Both the position numbers and the translations under genes were made by a program. Positions 52,797 through 62,902 of a stretch of 64,000 nucleotides of DNA are shown piece by piece. The first letter of the stretch is position 1. The number at the start of each line of letters is the position of its first letter. Source of the DNA: JAQBDA01 sp963709875 (GTDB lineage Bacteria > Chloroflexota > Anaerolineae > Anaerolineales > UBA4823); the NCBI GenBank assembly GCA_963709875.1, contig CAVPYB010000012.1, forward strand, positions 124,001 through 188,000. The letters run 5' to 3'. Under the pieces are notes generated by a model that saw only the letters and a program-made list of their open reading frames with translations, did not search any database and was not told where the DNA came from.

Positions 52797-55436
52797 TTAA
52801 CCTGCCACCAGCCTGAACCACATCTCCAAATCGCCGCCGCGCAGGCGGTCACCGCTCGGCAGGCGCACGTTATGCGGCGACTGCCCATCCGGTACGCCGA
52901 AGACATCCCCATCGACATAAACGCGCGGGTTGCCTCGCTCCCAAATGAAGTTACCTTTGAGAGTCAGGTGCAGCATGACCTCATCCCGGTTGTGCACCGC
53001 TTTCAGAGCCTGGAATAGGCGGTCGGTCAGGAAGGTGCGGGTCGGGTCACGCATCGTCCAGAAGAGCTGCGGGCCGTCGGAGCTGACCTGGGCTTCCAGG
53101 ATCAGCGGCTGGTAGCCGACGATTGCATCCCCCCAGAGCTGTAAAGCCTCAGGACTGAATGGGAAGGGCAGGTCCAGGGTGATATAGCACACCGGGCGAT
53201 CCTGTGTTGCCATATTATCCAAACCCCGGTCGCACTCGATCAGGATGCCGCCCAGGAAGGCGTCCAGCGGGAAGGTCTCGTTGTTGGCGAGCGCATCGTT
53301 GGTGTTAAGGAACCTCACGTCGACGACCCGGATGACCGGATCGCCTCCAGCCTGCCCCGCTATCTCCAGGTTGGCGTTGAAATGGATTGGCAGATCGGGT
53401 TTCTGCTTCCAGAATGCTTCCACCTGCTGGCTGGGATTCTGAGCATCCAGCGTCCAGGCGCAAGCCGCATAACCGTTGGCGTCGGTGGGCACCTCGACCG
53501 TCTGCCCGGTCGCCCCACCGCCTTCCAACGTGCCAAAGCCTGGCTTGACTATATTGAAAATAACTGTCTCGTTCGCCACCGGCCAGGCCCCGTTCGCCAG
53601 GCGTACTTCCAGCAACTGGGGGAGCTTCGCTCCAGGCGGGGCTTCCTGCCCGTCGCCCCCGACGTAGTACAGCGCCGCGTTCTGGCACAGCAGGTCGAGC
53701 GCATCCTGCACAGTGCTCGCCCCTGCCATGGGGTCACAGCCAGACGAATCATAAGCCACCTGGTCGGCGACGCTCAGGTTGGCGTTGTAGCGCAGGGGCA
53801 GGTGCAGGGGATCTCCATTGGCATCCAGCAGCATTGCCTCCACCTGCTGGCTGAGCGTGCTGCCATCCAGCACCCAGCTTACACCCGCCACTCCGTCAGC
53901 GCCGGTCATCACGCTGAGATCGGCGCCGGTGTTAGCCCCGGACTGCAGGCTACCGCTGCCAAGAGTGATACGAAAGCGCACCTCCGCACCCTCTACCGGC
54001 CACTGACCATTGCTCACACCAGCCTGAAGCGGCTGGGGAAGCTGGTCCCCCGGCATGGCTTCCTGACCATCCCCGCTGATATAGAACAGGTGCACCAGCT
54101 CGGTGGCGGGAGGGAACAGCGGGCGGCAGTCTTCCACAATGAAGGTCGTGCCGTCGTAATCGAGAAGCGCCAGGCGGCAGAAGTGGTGCTGGATGCCGGC
54201 GGGCGGCTGCGGCAGCGGGTCGCTTCCATCCAGCGGCCATTCGATCCCGCCTGTCTCGGTCAGCTCGGGGTTGCCCAGGATGGTGCGGGCCGGGATCAGC
54301 CAGTAGTCACCCGTATGATATGAACCCGTCCCGAATTTGACTTCGATGCCGTCCTCGATGGCGATGAAGCCCTGGTTGCTACCAGGGATCTCCACAGCCA
54401 GCGCGCCGGCCGAATCCCAGCGCCGCAGCTTGGGGCTGCGGTTGAGATCGATGCCGGAAACATTCTGGTTGAGGGTGATGATCAGGTCATCACTGTCGAT
54501 ATCGGTGATCTGCGCCAGTGTACCGGGCGTCCCGGTAAGCTCGAGGACGTCATCCAGCACCTCCACCCAATCGCCGACGCCCAGCGCCATATCCTTATCC
54601 CGCCCCAGGCTGCGCAGCCGGATGCGGTCGCTCGGCATCCCACCCATGACCTCGACAACCGGGAAGACCAGCGAGCCGTTATCACGCGACCATTTAAAGG
54701 TAGCCGCGCCGACTGCCCCTTGGGCATGGATTTCCACCCGGTATAGGTGGTTCTCCAGGCCGCGGTAGCCGGCGGAGGGCGGCACAATGCAGGGATCGGT
54801 GCTGGTCGTCTCGGGTTGGGCACGGGCGCTCAGTGAGCCGGTGCTGCCCGCTGTGGCAGCGTCCCATGCCGCCAGGTCCGACATGCAGTTCGGGTCGGTC
54901 TCCGCAACCGGCACCACCCTGACCTGCCACACGGTCTGCGCCCGCGTGGTTGTATCCGGGCCGCCCAGGGCTACCTCACGCATCGACGGTCTCTCCAGTG
55001 AGGTGAGGTGCCGCTGCCACACATCCAGGTATGCCAGGTATTTGCCGGCGCTGGTGATGGGCTGGGCGCCAGGCAGATCTGGCTGGGCGCTGAAAGGGAT
55101 GGCATGCTCGTTCTCGCTCAGCAACCCATCCACGTAAAACCGCCCGGAACTGAGGATGAAATCCCCTGCCGCCAACGGTAACAGCCCCATATCTTGCAGC
55201 CGGGTGAGCTCTGCGGCTGGCAGTGTGTTCGGGTCGCTGATGATGCCGAAAGCTGCCGCGTGCAGCGGGGCGCCGCACATCCCAACCGCATCGCCCGTCT
55301 CGGTCTCGATGCGATGGGCGGTGATCTCGAGCTGCTCATTCCAGTCTGCGTCCAGCTGGACACGACCCTGCTGCATCAGAACACGGCTGTAGTGTTTATC
55401 GGATTTGAAGGTCGACCGGGTGAAATCGCCTTTCAT
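52797..55436 (-). CDS. DUF6519 domain protein with two Ig-like modules, baseplate-associated
   Basis: 879 aa from ATG 55436 (AGGAG seven bases upstream). The N-terminus MKGDFTRSTFKSDKHYSRVLMQQGRVQLDADWNEQLEI is the DUF6519 signature, found in proteins encoded with contractile injection systems. Two tandem modules follow, at about 443-575 and 585-715, each starting GDGQEA(M/P)PG..LPQ.L and carrying a (G/A)WPV(E/A)..E(V/T) strand, like bacterial Ig/Big domains. The C-terminus (about 720-879) is all beta. Last gene of the minus-strand module; a likely fibre or surface-binding part of the particle. Signal peptide absent, as usual for such structural proteins. Confidence 0.8.
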   Translation of the reverse strand: MKGDFTRSTFKSDKHYSRVLMQQGRVQLDADWNEQLEITAHRIETETGDAVGMCGAPLHAAAFGIISDPNTLPAAELTRLQDMGLLPLAAGDFILSSGRFYVDGLLSENEHAIPFSAQPDLPGAQPITSAGKYLAYLDVWQRHLTSLERPSMREVALGGPDTTTRAQTVWQVRVVPVAETDPNCMSDLAAWDAATAGSTGSLSARAQPETTSTDPCIVPPSAGYRGLENHLYRVEIHAQGAVGAATFKWSRDNGSLVFPVVEVMGGMPSDRIRLRSLGRDKDMALGVGDWVEVLDDVLELTGTPGTLAQITDIDSDDLIITLNQNVSGIDLNRSPKLRRWDSAGALAVEIPGSNQGFIAIEDGIEVKFGTGSYHTGDYWLIPARTILGNPELTETGGIEWPLDGSDPLPQPPAGIQHHFCRLALLDYDGTTFIVEDCRPLFPPATELVHLFYISGDGQEAMPGDQLPQPLQAGVSNGQWPVEGAEVRFRITLGSGSLQSGANTGADLSVMTGADGVAGVSWVLDGSTLSQQVEAMLLDANGDPLHLPLRYNANLSVADQVAYDSSGCDPMAGASTVQDALDLLCQNAALYYVGGDGQEAPPGAKLPQLLEVRLANGAWPVANETVIFNIVKPGFGTLEGGGATGQTVEVPTDANGYAACAWTLDAQNPSQQVEAFWKQKPDLPIHFNANLEIAGQAGGDPVIRVVDVRFLNTNDALANNETFPLDAFLGGILIECDRGLDNMATQDRPVCYITLDLPFPFSPEALQLWGDAIVGYQPLILEAQVSSDGPQLFWTMRDPTRTFLTDRLFQALKAVHNRDEVMLHLTLKGNFIWERGNPRVYVDGDVFGVPDGQSPHNVRLPSGDRLRGGDLEMWFRLVAG

Positions 55437-55492
55437 GGAAACGCTCCTGTTTGGGTAATCATTATTCATCGGACCGGCCTATGCCGGCTGGT

Positions 55493-57772
55493 TTAAGTTA
55501 CGAAAAAGATGCCCGCCTCAAGACCAAAGCGCAGGTACTCTGTCAGGCTCTCCTGCAGGTTGGTCTCACGCTGGGGCTTCATCAGGTGGTAGAAGGCACC
55601 CATCTCAGCCCCATTATCCGCTCCAGCAGCAATCTCCCGGGCACAACTCAAGATGAGCTGGGCGTACTCCGGTTCGCCGAAGCGCTCGGAAGTAAATTCG
55701 GGTTTGACACGGTTTATGACCAGCGTGCGCTCGTCAGGAGGTAGATCAGCGGCCGAGTCCAACCCCAGTGCTCCGGCACGCGCCTCCAGGGCCAGGTCGG
55801 GCTGGCAGCGGAAGCGGCGCGGCGTTTGCGAGCCGTCTGGGCTGAAGCTGTAGCGCACGCAGCCTACCTGCCTGCGCTCTGCTATCACCAGACCGGTGAA
55901 GATGCTGCTGCTCGCGTCCAGGCTGCGCAGGTTCAGCGCTCCGAGGACGGTGCAATGGCGGAAGTCGGCTTCCGCGCCGGGGGCATTTATAGCAGCAGCC
56001 CCCCCTGCCGGGTCGATGATGCTGTCCACCAGGGTTAGGTCGGGTACGCTCCCCGGAAGTGAGAGCGGGCCGCAAATCGTCCGCTCCAGCGTTATCGCCA
56101 GCTGAGCGTTCTGCTGGTCTGGGTTAACTGAAGGATTGACCGCCAACCCGCCCTCCGCCGGGACCAGGCTGCAGTGTGAGATCTGTAAACCGCCCAGGGT
56201 GCCCGCAAGCACGGTGAGCGGTCCTTCGATCAGCAGCCCGTCGAGCAGCAGCCCGCCAGGGTTGGCGCTGCTGGCAGGGGCGGTGCCGCGCACGGACAGG
56301 CTACCATCCAGGTGCGGGCGCAGCCGGTCTGCGGAGAACATGCCGGTCTGGCGTACCAACACCAGCGAATCGGGGTCGAGCACCTGCGGCCAATCGGCGG
56401 CGGCAATCACAAGCTGGCTGCCCTCGGGGATCTGGATGGCGCTGGCGCCGGTCAGGTTCTCGGTGTAGCTGCGGCTGTCCATAACAGTGATCAGCCCAAC
56501 GGTGCCCGGCGGTTGGGCGTTCCATTCCTGCACCGCCTCCCCAAGGGTGGCGAAGATCTGCCCGGGCAGGGACGCAACCTCCTGGCTGACGCCCGCCTGC
56601 CAGTCCACGCCGCCCTTGAGCGAATCCGCTACGAACTGGCTGCGATTGTACGGGCCAGCGCCCACATCCGCGCTCGACCCGTAGGCATAGCTGACGTGCA
56701 CCGGATCGTGGGTTTCACCTGCCGGGAAGGCAAGCCGTCCCAGTGCCGGGTCAATCGCCGCATCGATAGACAGTGAGACTATGCTCCCATCCGGGGAGAT
56801 GTAATCCTTACTGCTGGGTGGGTTGCGCCAGTCAGACAAGTCGCAGATCAGGATGCGTTCGGCTGCCACCGGGTCCGGGCTCCCATCCAGGAAGAGGCGC
56901 AGCACAGGCTGCTTGGGGTCGAAATAGCGTATCTTGGGCGAGCTGCCATCCACCAACGACTGGCGCAGGGACTCCAGCTCGGCGTAAAGAGGGCGGCGGC
57001 GCAGGCGGTCGGTGACGTTGATTTCCTCCGCCAGCTGGGTTATGCGGGTCTCCGTACGCGGCTGGTTGAACAGCGGCTGGTCGATCCCCAGCGGGTCAAA
57101 GCTGTAGAAACCCGCTCCCTGCTGGCGTGGGTTGCTGCGCGTCACGGCATAAGCCTGGATGCGCCACAGGTAGATGCCGATATTGGGGATATTGTGCCGC
57201 CCTTGCAGGAGCTGTCCTTGCCGTTCGATATCTGCCGTATCGCTGATATGTGCCGTATTTGTAATGTGGCGCACATCGGCCGTATGGGCGGCGGTGTCAA
57301 AGGCTGTGTCGACCAATTCCAGTGCAGCCGCAGCCCGCAGGTCTGGCGTGCGCAGGTTGTGGGGACGCAGGTGATTCAGGTGCTGGGTGGTCCCGAGCAG
57401 CTCGAAGAACTCCACCACATGCGCATCCCAGCCGGTGACGTCGCGGGCCAGCTGTTCCAGCATCGTGGCGGTGCCTTTGCGCCGCCGGTATGCCAGAGTA
57501 TTGGCAACATAGGCTCGCAGGCTGAAGGTATCCGCCGACCCGGCATGCAGCCCGCGCACGCCCAGCAGGTCGCCGATATAAGGCACCACCCACTCGGCGC
57601 AGGTCTCGATGAACCAATCGGCGTACAGATCATCGATATCGGTCTCCAGCGCCTCCAGTTCGTGCTCGATGACTCCCAGCAGCGCCCGCAGCACTTCTCC
57701 TTGTGAAACATCCCGCACGCGGTGAATGCTGGGCAGCAGGTTGTACAGCCTTTCTGTAGTCGCAAGGGTCAT
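55493..57772 (-). CDS. Phage tail protein (gpI-like N-terminus) with beta-helix extension
   Basis: 759 aa. Residues 1-150 match the tail-protein I-like group of contractile systems: ERLYNLLPSIHRVRDVSQGEVLRALLGVIEHELEALETDIDDLYADWFIETCAEWVVPYIGDLLGVRGLH and AYVANTLAYRRRKGTATMLEQLARDVTGW. The second half (about 400-640) has short repeated strands (LLLDGLLIEGPLTVLAGTLGGLQISHCSLVP, LTLVDSIIDPAGGAAAINAPGAEADFRHCTVLGALNLRSLDAS) like a right-handed beta-helix of a receptor-binding or lyase fold. It would link the baseplate wedge to a target-contacting surface. Confidence 0.8.
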   Translation of the reverse strand: MTLATTERLYNLLPSIHRVRDVSQGEVLRALLGVIEHELEALETDIDDLYADWFIETCAEWVVPYIGDLLGVRGLHAGSADTFSLRAYVANTLAYRRRKGTATMLEQLARDVTGWDAHVVEFFELLGTTQHLNHLRPHNLRTPDLRAAAALELVDTAFDTAAHTADVRHITNTAHISDTADIERQGQLLQGRHNIPNIGIYLWRIQAYAVTRSNPRQQGAGFYSFDPLGIDQPLFNQPRTETRITQLAEEINVTDRLRRRPLYAELESLRQSLVDGSSPKIRYFDPKQPVLRLFLDGSPDPVAAERILICDLSDWRNPPSSKDYISPDGSIVSLSIDAAIDPALGRLAFPAGETHDPVHVSYAYGSSADVGAGPYNRSQFVADSLKGGVDWQAGVSQEVASLPGQIFATLGEAVQEWNAQPPGTVGLITVMDSRSYTENLTGASAIQIPEGSQLVIAAADWPQVLDPDSLVLVRQTGMFSADRLRPHLDGSLSVRGTAPASSANPGGLLLDGLLIEGPLTVLAGTLGGLQISHCSLVPAEGGLAVNPSVNPDQQNAQLAITLERTICGPLSLPGSVPDLTLVDSIIDPAGGAAAINAPGAEADFRHCTVLGALNLRSLDASSSIFTGLVIAERRQVGCVRYSFSPDGSQTPRRFRCQPDLALEARAGALGLDSAADLPPDERTLVINRVKPEFTSERFGEPEYAQLILSCAREIAAGADNGAEMGAFYHLMKPQRETNLQESLTEYLRFGLEAGIFFVT

Positions 57773-57806
57773 ACGGGGCTCTCCCTGTTTATTATCCGGG
57801 TTGATC

Positions 57807-60467
57807 TCATAATTCCATGTCCAGCAGCTCGACGCCCAGCGGGTGGAGCAGCAGCAGTTCGGCAGGAGTGAATGTGCCTCCCACCTGGCGAGCGCGGGCG
57901 ACCGGCAGGATCGGGTTCAGCAGCGCCGGCTCGCCATCCCGGTACAGGCTGTCCAGGTCGGAGGCGGTCACGCCATCTACTCCCTGGATCAGGGTGGTCA
58001 CCTCTGCCGCCGAGACCGCCTGACCGAAAGCACGCTGATCGAAGCTGAAAGCCTCCAGCAGTGCTGCTTCAATGGCAGTAAAAACATCATCCTTCACGTA
58101 GCGCTCATCGACCAGCACCTTGGCAGCGATGCGGAAGTAGACCGGCTGGTAGCCCTGCAGCACAACCGGTAGGTACGGGTCACGTGCTGCGTCGATTGCA
58201 CCGCGCAGGTTGCTGTACAGCAAGGAGTTGGGGTCGAGTGTATCGCCGCCCGAAGTGGCGGCTGTGATATGGACGATGCTGATCTCACCATCCCAAATGG
58301 CAGTCGCCTGAGCCTTGCCAATACCGGAAAAAGCACGTGTGAAGTCTTCAAAATCCTTCAATGAGACGATGCGATCCAGGGTCAGCACAGTGATCGGGGC
58401 GTTCCGGCGCGCCTGATCGCGCTGCTCCGGGTCGGCCCCGCCGCTGGCCGGCAGCGGGTTGGTCACCGAGCGCACACCCAGCGGGCGGGTTTGCAGCAAG
58501 GTCAGGCTGCCGGCATCCACTTCGCCATCCAATCCAATCCCGCTGCGGTAGGTAGCCTGTATGTTCTCCGCACCGGTTGGCAGGCGCACGCCGCTGCGAC
58601 CATCGCCAAAGGTGATATGGGTCCTGCCGGGAGCACCACCACTGGTGCCATCATCGATGCTCACAATATAGGTCTGGTCGCGCGAGCCCAGACCGTATAA
58701 AGAGCCCGATTCTGCCCACGCCACGCCGTTGACGCGCACCGTCAAAGTGCTCTCGACGCCGCTTGCGGTCGCTGCAGAGACATAGGTCAGGGGTGGTTTT
58801 TTTAGCGTGAAGCGCTGGTTGGTTTGCGTGCCATCTCCGCTGCCCAGCACTTCGCTGACCGTTTCCCCATGTGTCGCCGGGGCAACATTGGCATAAATCG
58901 TCACTGTGGTACGGTCGAAAAGGTTCTGCAGTGGGTCCTCCAGGCGCAGCACAGTGCGGTCTTGCTCATCAATGGCTTCTGATAGGGTCGCAACCTCGCT
59001 GACTGCTTCATCGTCTTCCAGAGGCGCTTCGAGCCTGAAAAACCTGCGCTGCACGAGAACACTCCCGCTAAAACCGTCTCTGTCCACCAGGAACCAGCGT
59101 GTGCCGCCACCTTCTTTCACGGCAGGTGCGGTGACGATCAGACTGTCACCGCGCTTGATAATCACGCTGCGCAAACCGTCGCTGGAGCGGAGCGTCAGAC
59201 GGGTGGCGGCACGCGCCCGCAGGCGCTTGCCGCTGAATATCAGTGTGCGGTCTGCCTGCAAACCCTCCACCCAGCGGTCCAGGCTGATCTCATCTCCGGA
59301 GAGCTCGACCGGCAGCGGTTCTTCGGCAACCTCCAGCTCCTCGCTCTCAGCAAGGACGGTGGTCTCCCGTAAGCCAAAATCGGTCAGGTGCTCGGTGCCA
59401 TCCGGGTGGATGCGAGTTACCTTGGAGACCAGCCCGAAACCGGTGCGGCTGGTCAGGTCGACTTCCTTCGCTTTATAGATCTCCACGTAGTTCGGGCGCA
59501 CCAGCACCACCCAGCTGCCCGGGGTGACCCTGGGATACGAGGCGTCCAGGTCGATGCGGTTGGCAGCGATCTTGAAATTCGGCCATTCGTCCGTGCCGCC
59601 TGGGTACAGCTTCTTGATCTCTGCGTGCAGGTTGTCCCACTCGGCAGCGTTGTGCCCGAACAATGACGCCCGCAGCCGGAAAGCATATACACGCGGGTTC
59701 TCCGCCGGCAGCACCGGGCGCTCCCCCAGCCCCTGCGTCCAGGTGATAACCGTGCGGTCCTTGGCCGTATCCACCTGGATGGTCCTGATCAAGCGGTAGT
59801 CCCAGCGCTCGCTGCCCGGGTCACGCTCGCGCTCATCACCAACCAGCAGGATGGCATCACCGGGTTCGAGTCCGGTGCTGGTTCCCTTCAGGTAAAGCAC
59901 CCGCGTGCCGGCTGCCAGGTCCTGCGGCTGGGTCAGGCGCGGTTTCAAGGTGTTCCATTCCTTACGCGCCTCGATCTCTTCGACGGTCTCGAAGGTCTGC
60001 GGTTTCTGGTTCTGCGCCGGGATGCTGAGCACGCGCGTCCCGGAGGGGATGTCCGCCACCCCGGGTGCGCCGGAAGCATCTTCAACGGTGAAGACAAGGT
60101 ACGTACCGGCGGCGACGCCGGGTTTGAGCTGGTAGCCGATCGCATTTGCCAGCTCCATGATCGAGCGCCGCTCGACTGCCGTGCGCAGGAAGCCTTCGTT
60201 GGCGATACGCTCCTGGTAGAAGGTCAGTACATCCGCCACACACGCCCAGGCATCCAGCAGGGCAATCGAGGGGTCTGTCGTGCTGCGCGTCGTCAACGAG
60301 AGCAGCGGTCGGGCGCCCGCGTTCTGGCCGCGAGGGACCTCCTGGTACGGCAAGCGCGCCAGCATGCGGTGCAGAAATATGCTCTGCGTCCCCAGACGGT
60401 AGTTTATCGCCGGAAGTCCGGGGCGGTTGGGCATGCGGACCTGTGTGTCACGCGTTTCGGTGCTCAA
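57807..60467 (-). CDS. Putative baseplate assembly protein (gpJ-type) 2
   Basis: 886 aa starting at TTG 60467 one base after the previous stop; GGAGG lies within that upstream gene's last codons. N-terminal LTTRSTTDPSIALLDAWACVADVLTFYQERIANEGFLRTAVERRSIMELANAIGYQLKPGVAAGTYLVF and C-terminal RIVSLKDFEDFTRAFSGIGKAQATAIW...KDDVFTAIEAALLEAFSFDQRAFGQAVSAAEVTTLIQGVDGV match the putative baseplate assembly protein family of eCIS and related particles. A long beta-rich insert lies between. Together with the gpJ-type protein upstream it should form the baseplate wedges. Confidence 0.88.
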   Translation of the reverse strand: MSTETRDTQVRMPNRPGLPAINYRLGTQSIFLHRMLARLPYQEVPRGQNAGARPLLSLTTRSTTDPSIALLDAWACVADVLTFYQERIANEGFLRTAVERRSIMELANAIGYQLKPGVAAGTYLVFTVEDASGAPGVADIPSGTRVLSIPAQNQKPQTFETVEEIEARKEWNTLKPRLTQPQDLAAGTRVLYLKGTSTGLEPGDAILLVGDERERDPGSERWDYRLIRTIQVDTAKDRTVITWTQGLGERPVLPAENPRVYAFRLRASLFGHNAAEWDNLHAEIKKLYPGGTDEWPNFKIAANRIDLDASYPRVTPGSWVVLVRPNYVEIYKAKEVDLTSRTGFGLVSKVTRIHPDGTEHLTDFGLRETTVLAESEELEVAEEPLPVELSGDEISLDRWVEGLQADRTLIFSGKRLRARAATRLTLRSSDGLRSVIIKRGDSLIVTAPAVKEGGGTRWFLVDRDGFSGSVLVQRRFFRLEAPLEDDEAVSEVATLSEAIDEQDRTVLRLEDPLQNLFDRTTVTIYANVAPATHGETVSEVLGSGDGTQTNQRFTLKKPPLTYVSAATASGVESTLTVRVNGVAWAESGSLYGLGSRDQTYIVSIDDGTSGGAPGRTHITFGDGRSGVRLPTGAENIQATYRSGIGLDGEVDAGSLTLLQTRPLGVRSVTNPLPASGGADPEQRDQARRNAPITVLTLDRIVSLKDFEDFTRAFSGIGKAQATAIWDGEISIVHITAATSGGDTLDPNSLLYSNLRGAIDAARDPYLPVVLQGYQPVYFRIAAKVLVDERYVKDDVFTAIEAALLEAFSFDQRAFGQAVSAAEVTTLIQGVDGVTASDLDSLYRDGEPALLNPILPVARARQVGGTFTPAELLLLHPLGVELLDMEL

Positions 60468-60468
60468 A

Positions 60469-62898
60469 TCACAAACCTCCCTCCATGTTCAGCTCGAGCC
60501 GGCCATTTTCCGGTTGGCTGGGGTCATTATCCAGCCGGGCGATCTCAAGACGCCCCAGCACGATGCTTCCATCTGCCAGCTCACCGTGGTCCCCCTGACC
60601 CCAGCGTTGGAAGCGGGTGGCGTCGACCCATTCCACGCCGGGCAGCTGCATGGCTGCCGCGACCAGTTGGCTCAGGTAGATGGTCTGCCCAAAGGTCAGG
60701 TTGTCGGGATGGAAGAAACCGCGCCCTTGCCCGGGCTGGTCGGCATTGCTGAACCTCTCCAGCAGCGCCTGTTTTACGGCGCTGCGGGCATATCCCGGCT
60801 TTAAGCAAACCGTCAGGGCAAAGTCCAGCGGTACGTAGCGCGGGGCGTCGATCTCCAGGTCGTGCCCGGCCAGGCGATATTTTTCCAGGAACTGGCGCAG
60901 GTCGGCTTCGAAGGCTTCGCTCACTGGTCGTCCCCCTTTGCGATCGACGGTGACGTACACGGTATGCCATGAACCTGTCCAGCGCAGCGTGGCGACCGCT
61001 TTCTGCACGTCCGGGTGGCGTTGGCTGACTTCAGCATAGTCCGCCTCAGTGACGGCACGCTCCTGGGTGCGGAAGGCGTGCGGGGCATACAGGCGCACCT
61101 GTTCGGTCCCTTCAGGCTCGGTACCGCCTACGGCTGCCAGTGGGTTGCGGGTGCCGGTGATGCGGCTGTCGGCAGTCACCACGTGATAGAGCGCGTTGGC
61201 ACCAATATTACCTCTCCCGCCGACCCCGATGCGGTAAGCAGGCTGCAGGCGGGCACCGCCCGACGGCTTGCGTCCATGCACATTATCCCCAAAACGCAGC
61301 CTGGCGCTGCCGTCGTTATCGATCTCCACCACGAACTCGGCCGCAAAGCGGTCGCTGCCCAGCAGATCGCGCTGTGCCCGCCATGTCTCGCTGCCCTGCA
61401 GCAGCTCGACGGCAGGCAGCGCGCTACGCGGGTCCTGGCTGAGCGCGTCCATAGCAGGGCGGCTGATGTAAAGCTCGTGGTCATATGGCACGCGCTGGGT
61501 GATCCCCGAGCGGGTCAGCGTGGGGTGATAGGCAGCCTCCATGGGCACCATGTCCGGGTCAAGCAGCTCGTCCTGGATGGTACGCCCGTGGTCGGCGAGC
61601 AGGATATTGCCACGCGCCAGGCTGAGGTCCGTGAAGAACGCCGTGCCGCTGCGGCTCGAAAGGCACAGCGAGAAAGCCAGCGCATCCTCTACGTGCCACT
61701 CGATCTCCGTAACCGCGAGCGGGCTGTTGTTGGGTGGGTTGAGGAACTGACCTCCCAGCGGGTCGCTGGTGGGGGTCACTCTGGTCAGGCGCACAGCCTG
61801 GCGGTGAGCGGGGTCAGCATCGGCGGGCAGGCCGCTGTGCGGGCCGCCGACTTCCTCGAAGACCAGCACATCGCCCGCCTTCAGATTTCCCAGGTCTCCT
61901 ATCAATGTAGCGCGGGTTGCACCCCTGGGTAGGCTGCAATCTGCATCGCCCCAGGTGTAGAATTTGACCTCGTTATGTGCCGAGTACAGATGGGCGGCAT
62001 GCAGGGTTTCGAAGACCTCAGGTTTTTGGATCATGGCCTGGGTAAATGCCTGCGAAGCCGGGTCGAGGCGCTTCTCGAACCCCTGGACACGGGTCAGCAG
62101 CGGCGTACCTGCAGGCAGGATCACATTGTCCTGGTTCACCTGTACCTGCACCCAGGCGCGCGCATTACAGCCATCGTGCATCGGATAATCGAGCAGTCGG
62201 GCATGGCGGCGCACCGAGAGGCGTTTGCGAGCCGTCCCAAGATACGCTTCGCTGGCGACGGCGTCCTGATAATAGCTGAGCTGGTCGGCAGCGTACGCCA
62301 GTGTCTCGACCAGGGCAACGCCAACATCGGCAGGGTTGCGCTCCACCCAGTCTGGCAGGATGACCGCCAGCCTGTCGAGCATCAGGCGGCGGAAGCTGGC
62401 ATAGTCTTTGGAAAGGTAGTCCAGCACCGGCTCTGGTAGTGGCTCGGCTTCTGGCTCCTCATCGGGCAGGCAGTCGAAATCCGAAGGGCAGTCCAGCTTG
62501 AAGTTGAATTCCACCTCCACTAGCTGCGGGTCGAAACCATCGGGAGCCACCTCACTGCCTGAAGAGGCGACCATACGCAGACGGTAGTCCGAGAAATCAC
62601 CCGCGGCGTTCACCTGCAAAGTGAGCACCTTATCCGCGGTAAGCACCGGCTCCAGGACGCGGATATGGGTCACCCGTACACCCCCCTCAATCACGAAATT
62701 ATGCCGGGTCAGCTCCACGGCAGGCGCCGGCGGCACCGCACCGGGCTGTCCTGGCAAGGGGTGCAGGAAATGGATCACCAGCGTCTTCTGGTCACCCGGG
62801 TCGACCTCCAGGTAATCGATGCCGTTGAGCACGGGAGGCAACAGATCGCGTACGATCGCGCGGCGGCGCTCGTTCTTGCACAAGTATTGGGTGGTCAT
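60469..62898 (-). CDS. Putative baseplate assembly protein (gpJ-type) 1
   Basis: 809 aa. Features: YLSKDYASFRRLMLDRLAVILPDWVERNPADVGVALVETLAYAADQLSYYQDAVASEAYLGTARKRLSVRRHARLLDYPMHDGCNARAWVQV in the N-terminal part, ITQRVPYDHELYISRPA and RFGDNVHGRKPSGGARLQPAYRIGVGGRGNIGANAL in the middle, and TEADYAEVSQRHPDVQKAVATLRWTGSWHTVYVTVD plus DNLTFGQTIYLSQLVAAAMQLPGVEWVD at the end. These are hallmarks of the baseplate J family in contractile injection systems. Starts 4 nt after the gp25 stop. Confidence 0.9.
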   Translation of the reverse strand: MTTQYLCKNERRRAIVRDLLPPVLNGIDYLEVDPGDQKTLVIHFLHPLPGQPGAVPPAPAVELTRHNFVIEGGVRVTHIRVLEPVLTADKVLTLQVNAAGDFSDYRLRMVASSGSEVAPDGFDPQLVEVEFNFKLDCPSDFDCLPDEEPEAEPLPEPVLDYLSKDYASFRRLMLDRLAVILPDWVERNPADVGVALVETLAYAADQLSYYQDAVASEAYLGTARKRLSVRRHARLLDYPMHDGCNARAWVQVQVNQDNVILPAGTPLLTRVQGFEKRLDPASQAFTQAMIQKPEVFETLHAAHLYSAHNEVKFYTWGDADCSLPRGATRATLIGDLGNLKAGDVLVFEEVGGPHSGLPADADPAHRQAVRLTRVTPTSDPLGGQFLNPPNNSPLAVTEIEWHVEDALAFSLCLSSRSGTAFFTDLSLARGNILLADHGRTIQDELLDPDMVPMEAAYHPTLTRSGITQRVPYDHELYISRPAMDALSQDPRSALPAVELLQGSETWRAQRDLLGSDRFAAEFVVEIDNDGSARLRFGDNVHGRKPSGGARLQPAYRIGVGGRGNIGANALYHVVTADSRITGTRNPLAAVGGTEPEGTEQVRLYAPHAFRTQERAVTEADYAEVSQRHPDVQKAVATLRWTGSWHTVYVTVDRKGGRPVSEAFEADLRQFLEKYRLAGHDLEIDAPRYVPLDFALTVCLKPGYARSAVKQALLERFSNADQPGQGRGFFHPDNLTFGQTIYLSQLVAAAMQLPGVEWVDATRFQRWGQGDHGELADGSIVLGRLEIARLDNDPSQPENGRLELNMEGGL

Positions 62899-62902
62899 TC
62901 TG

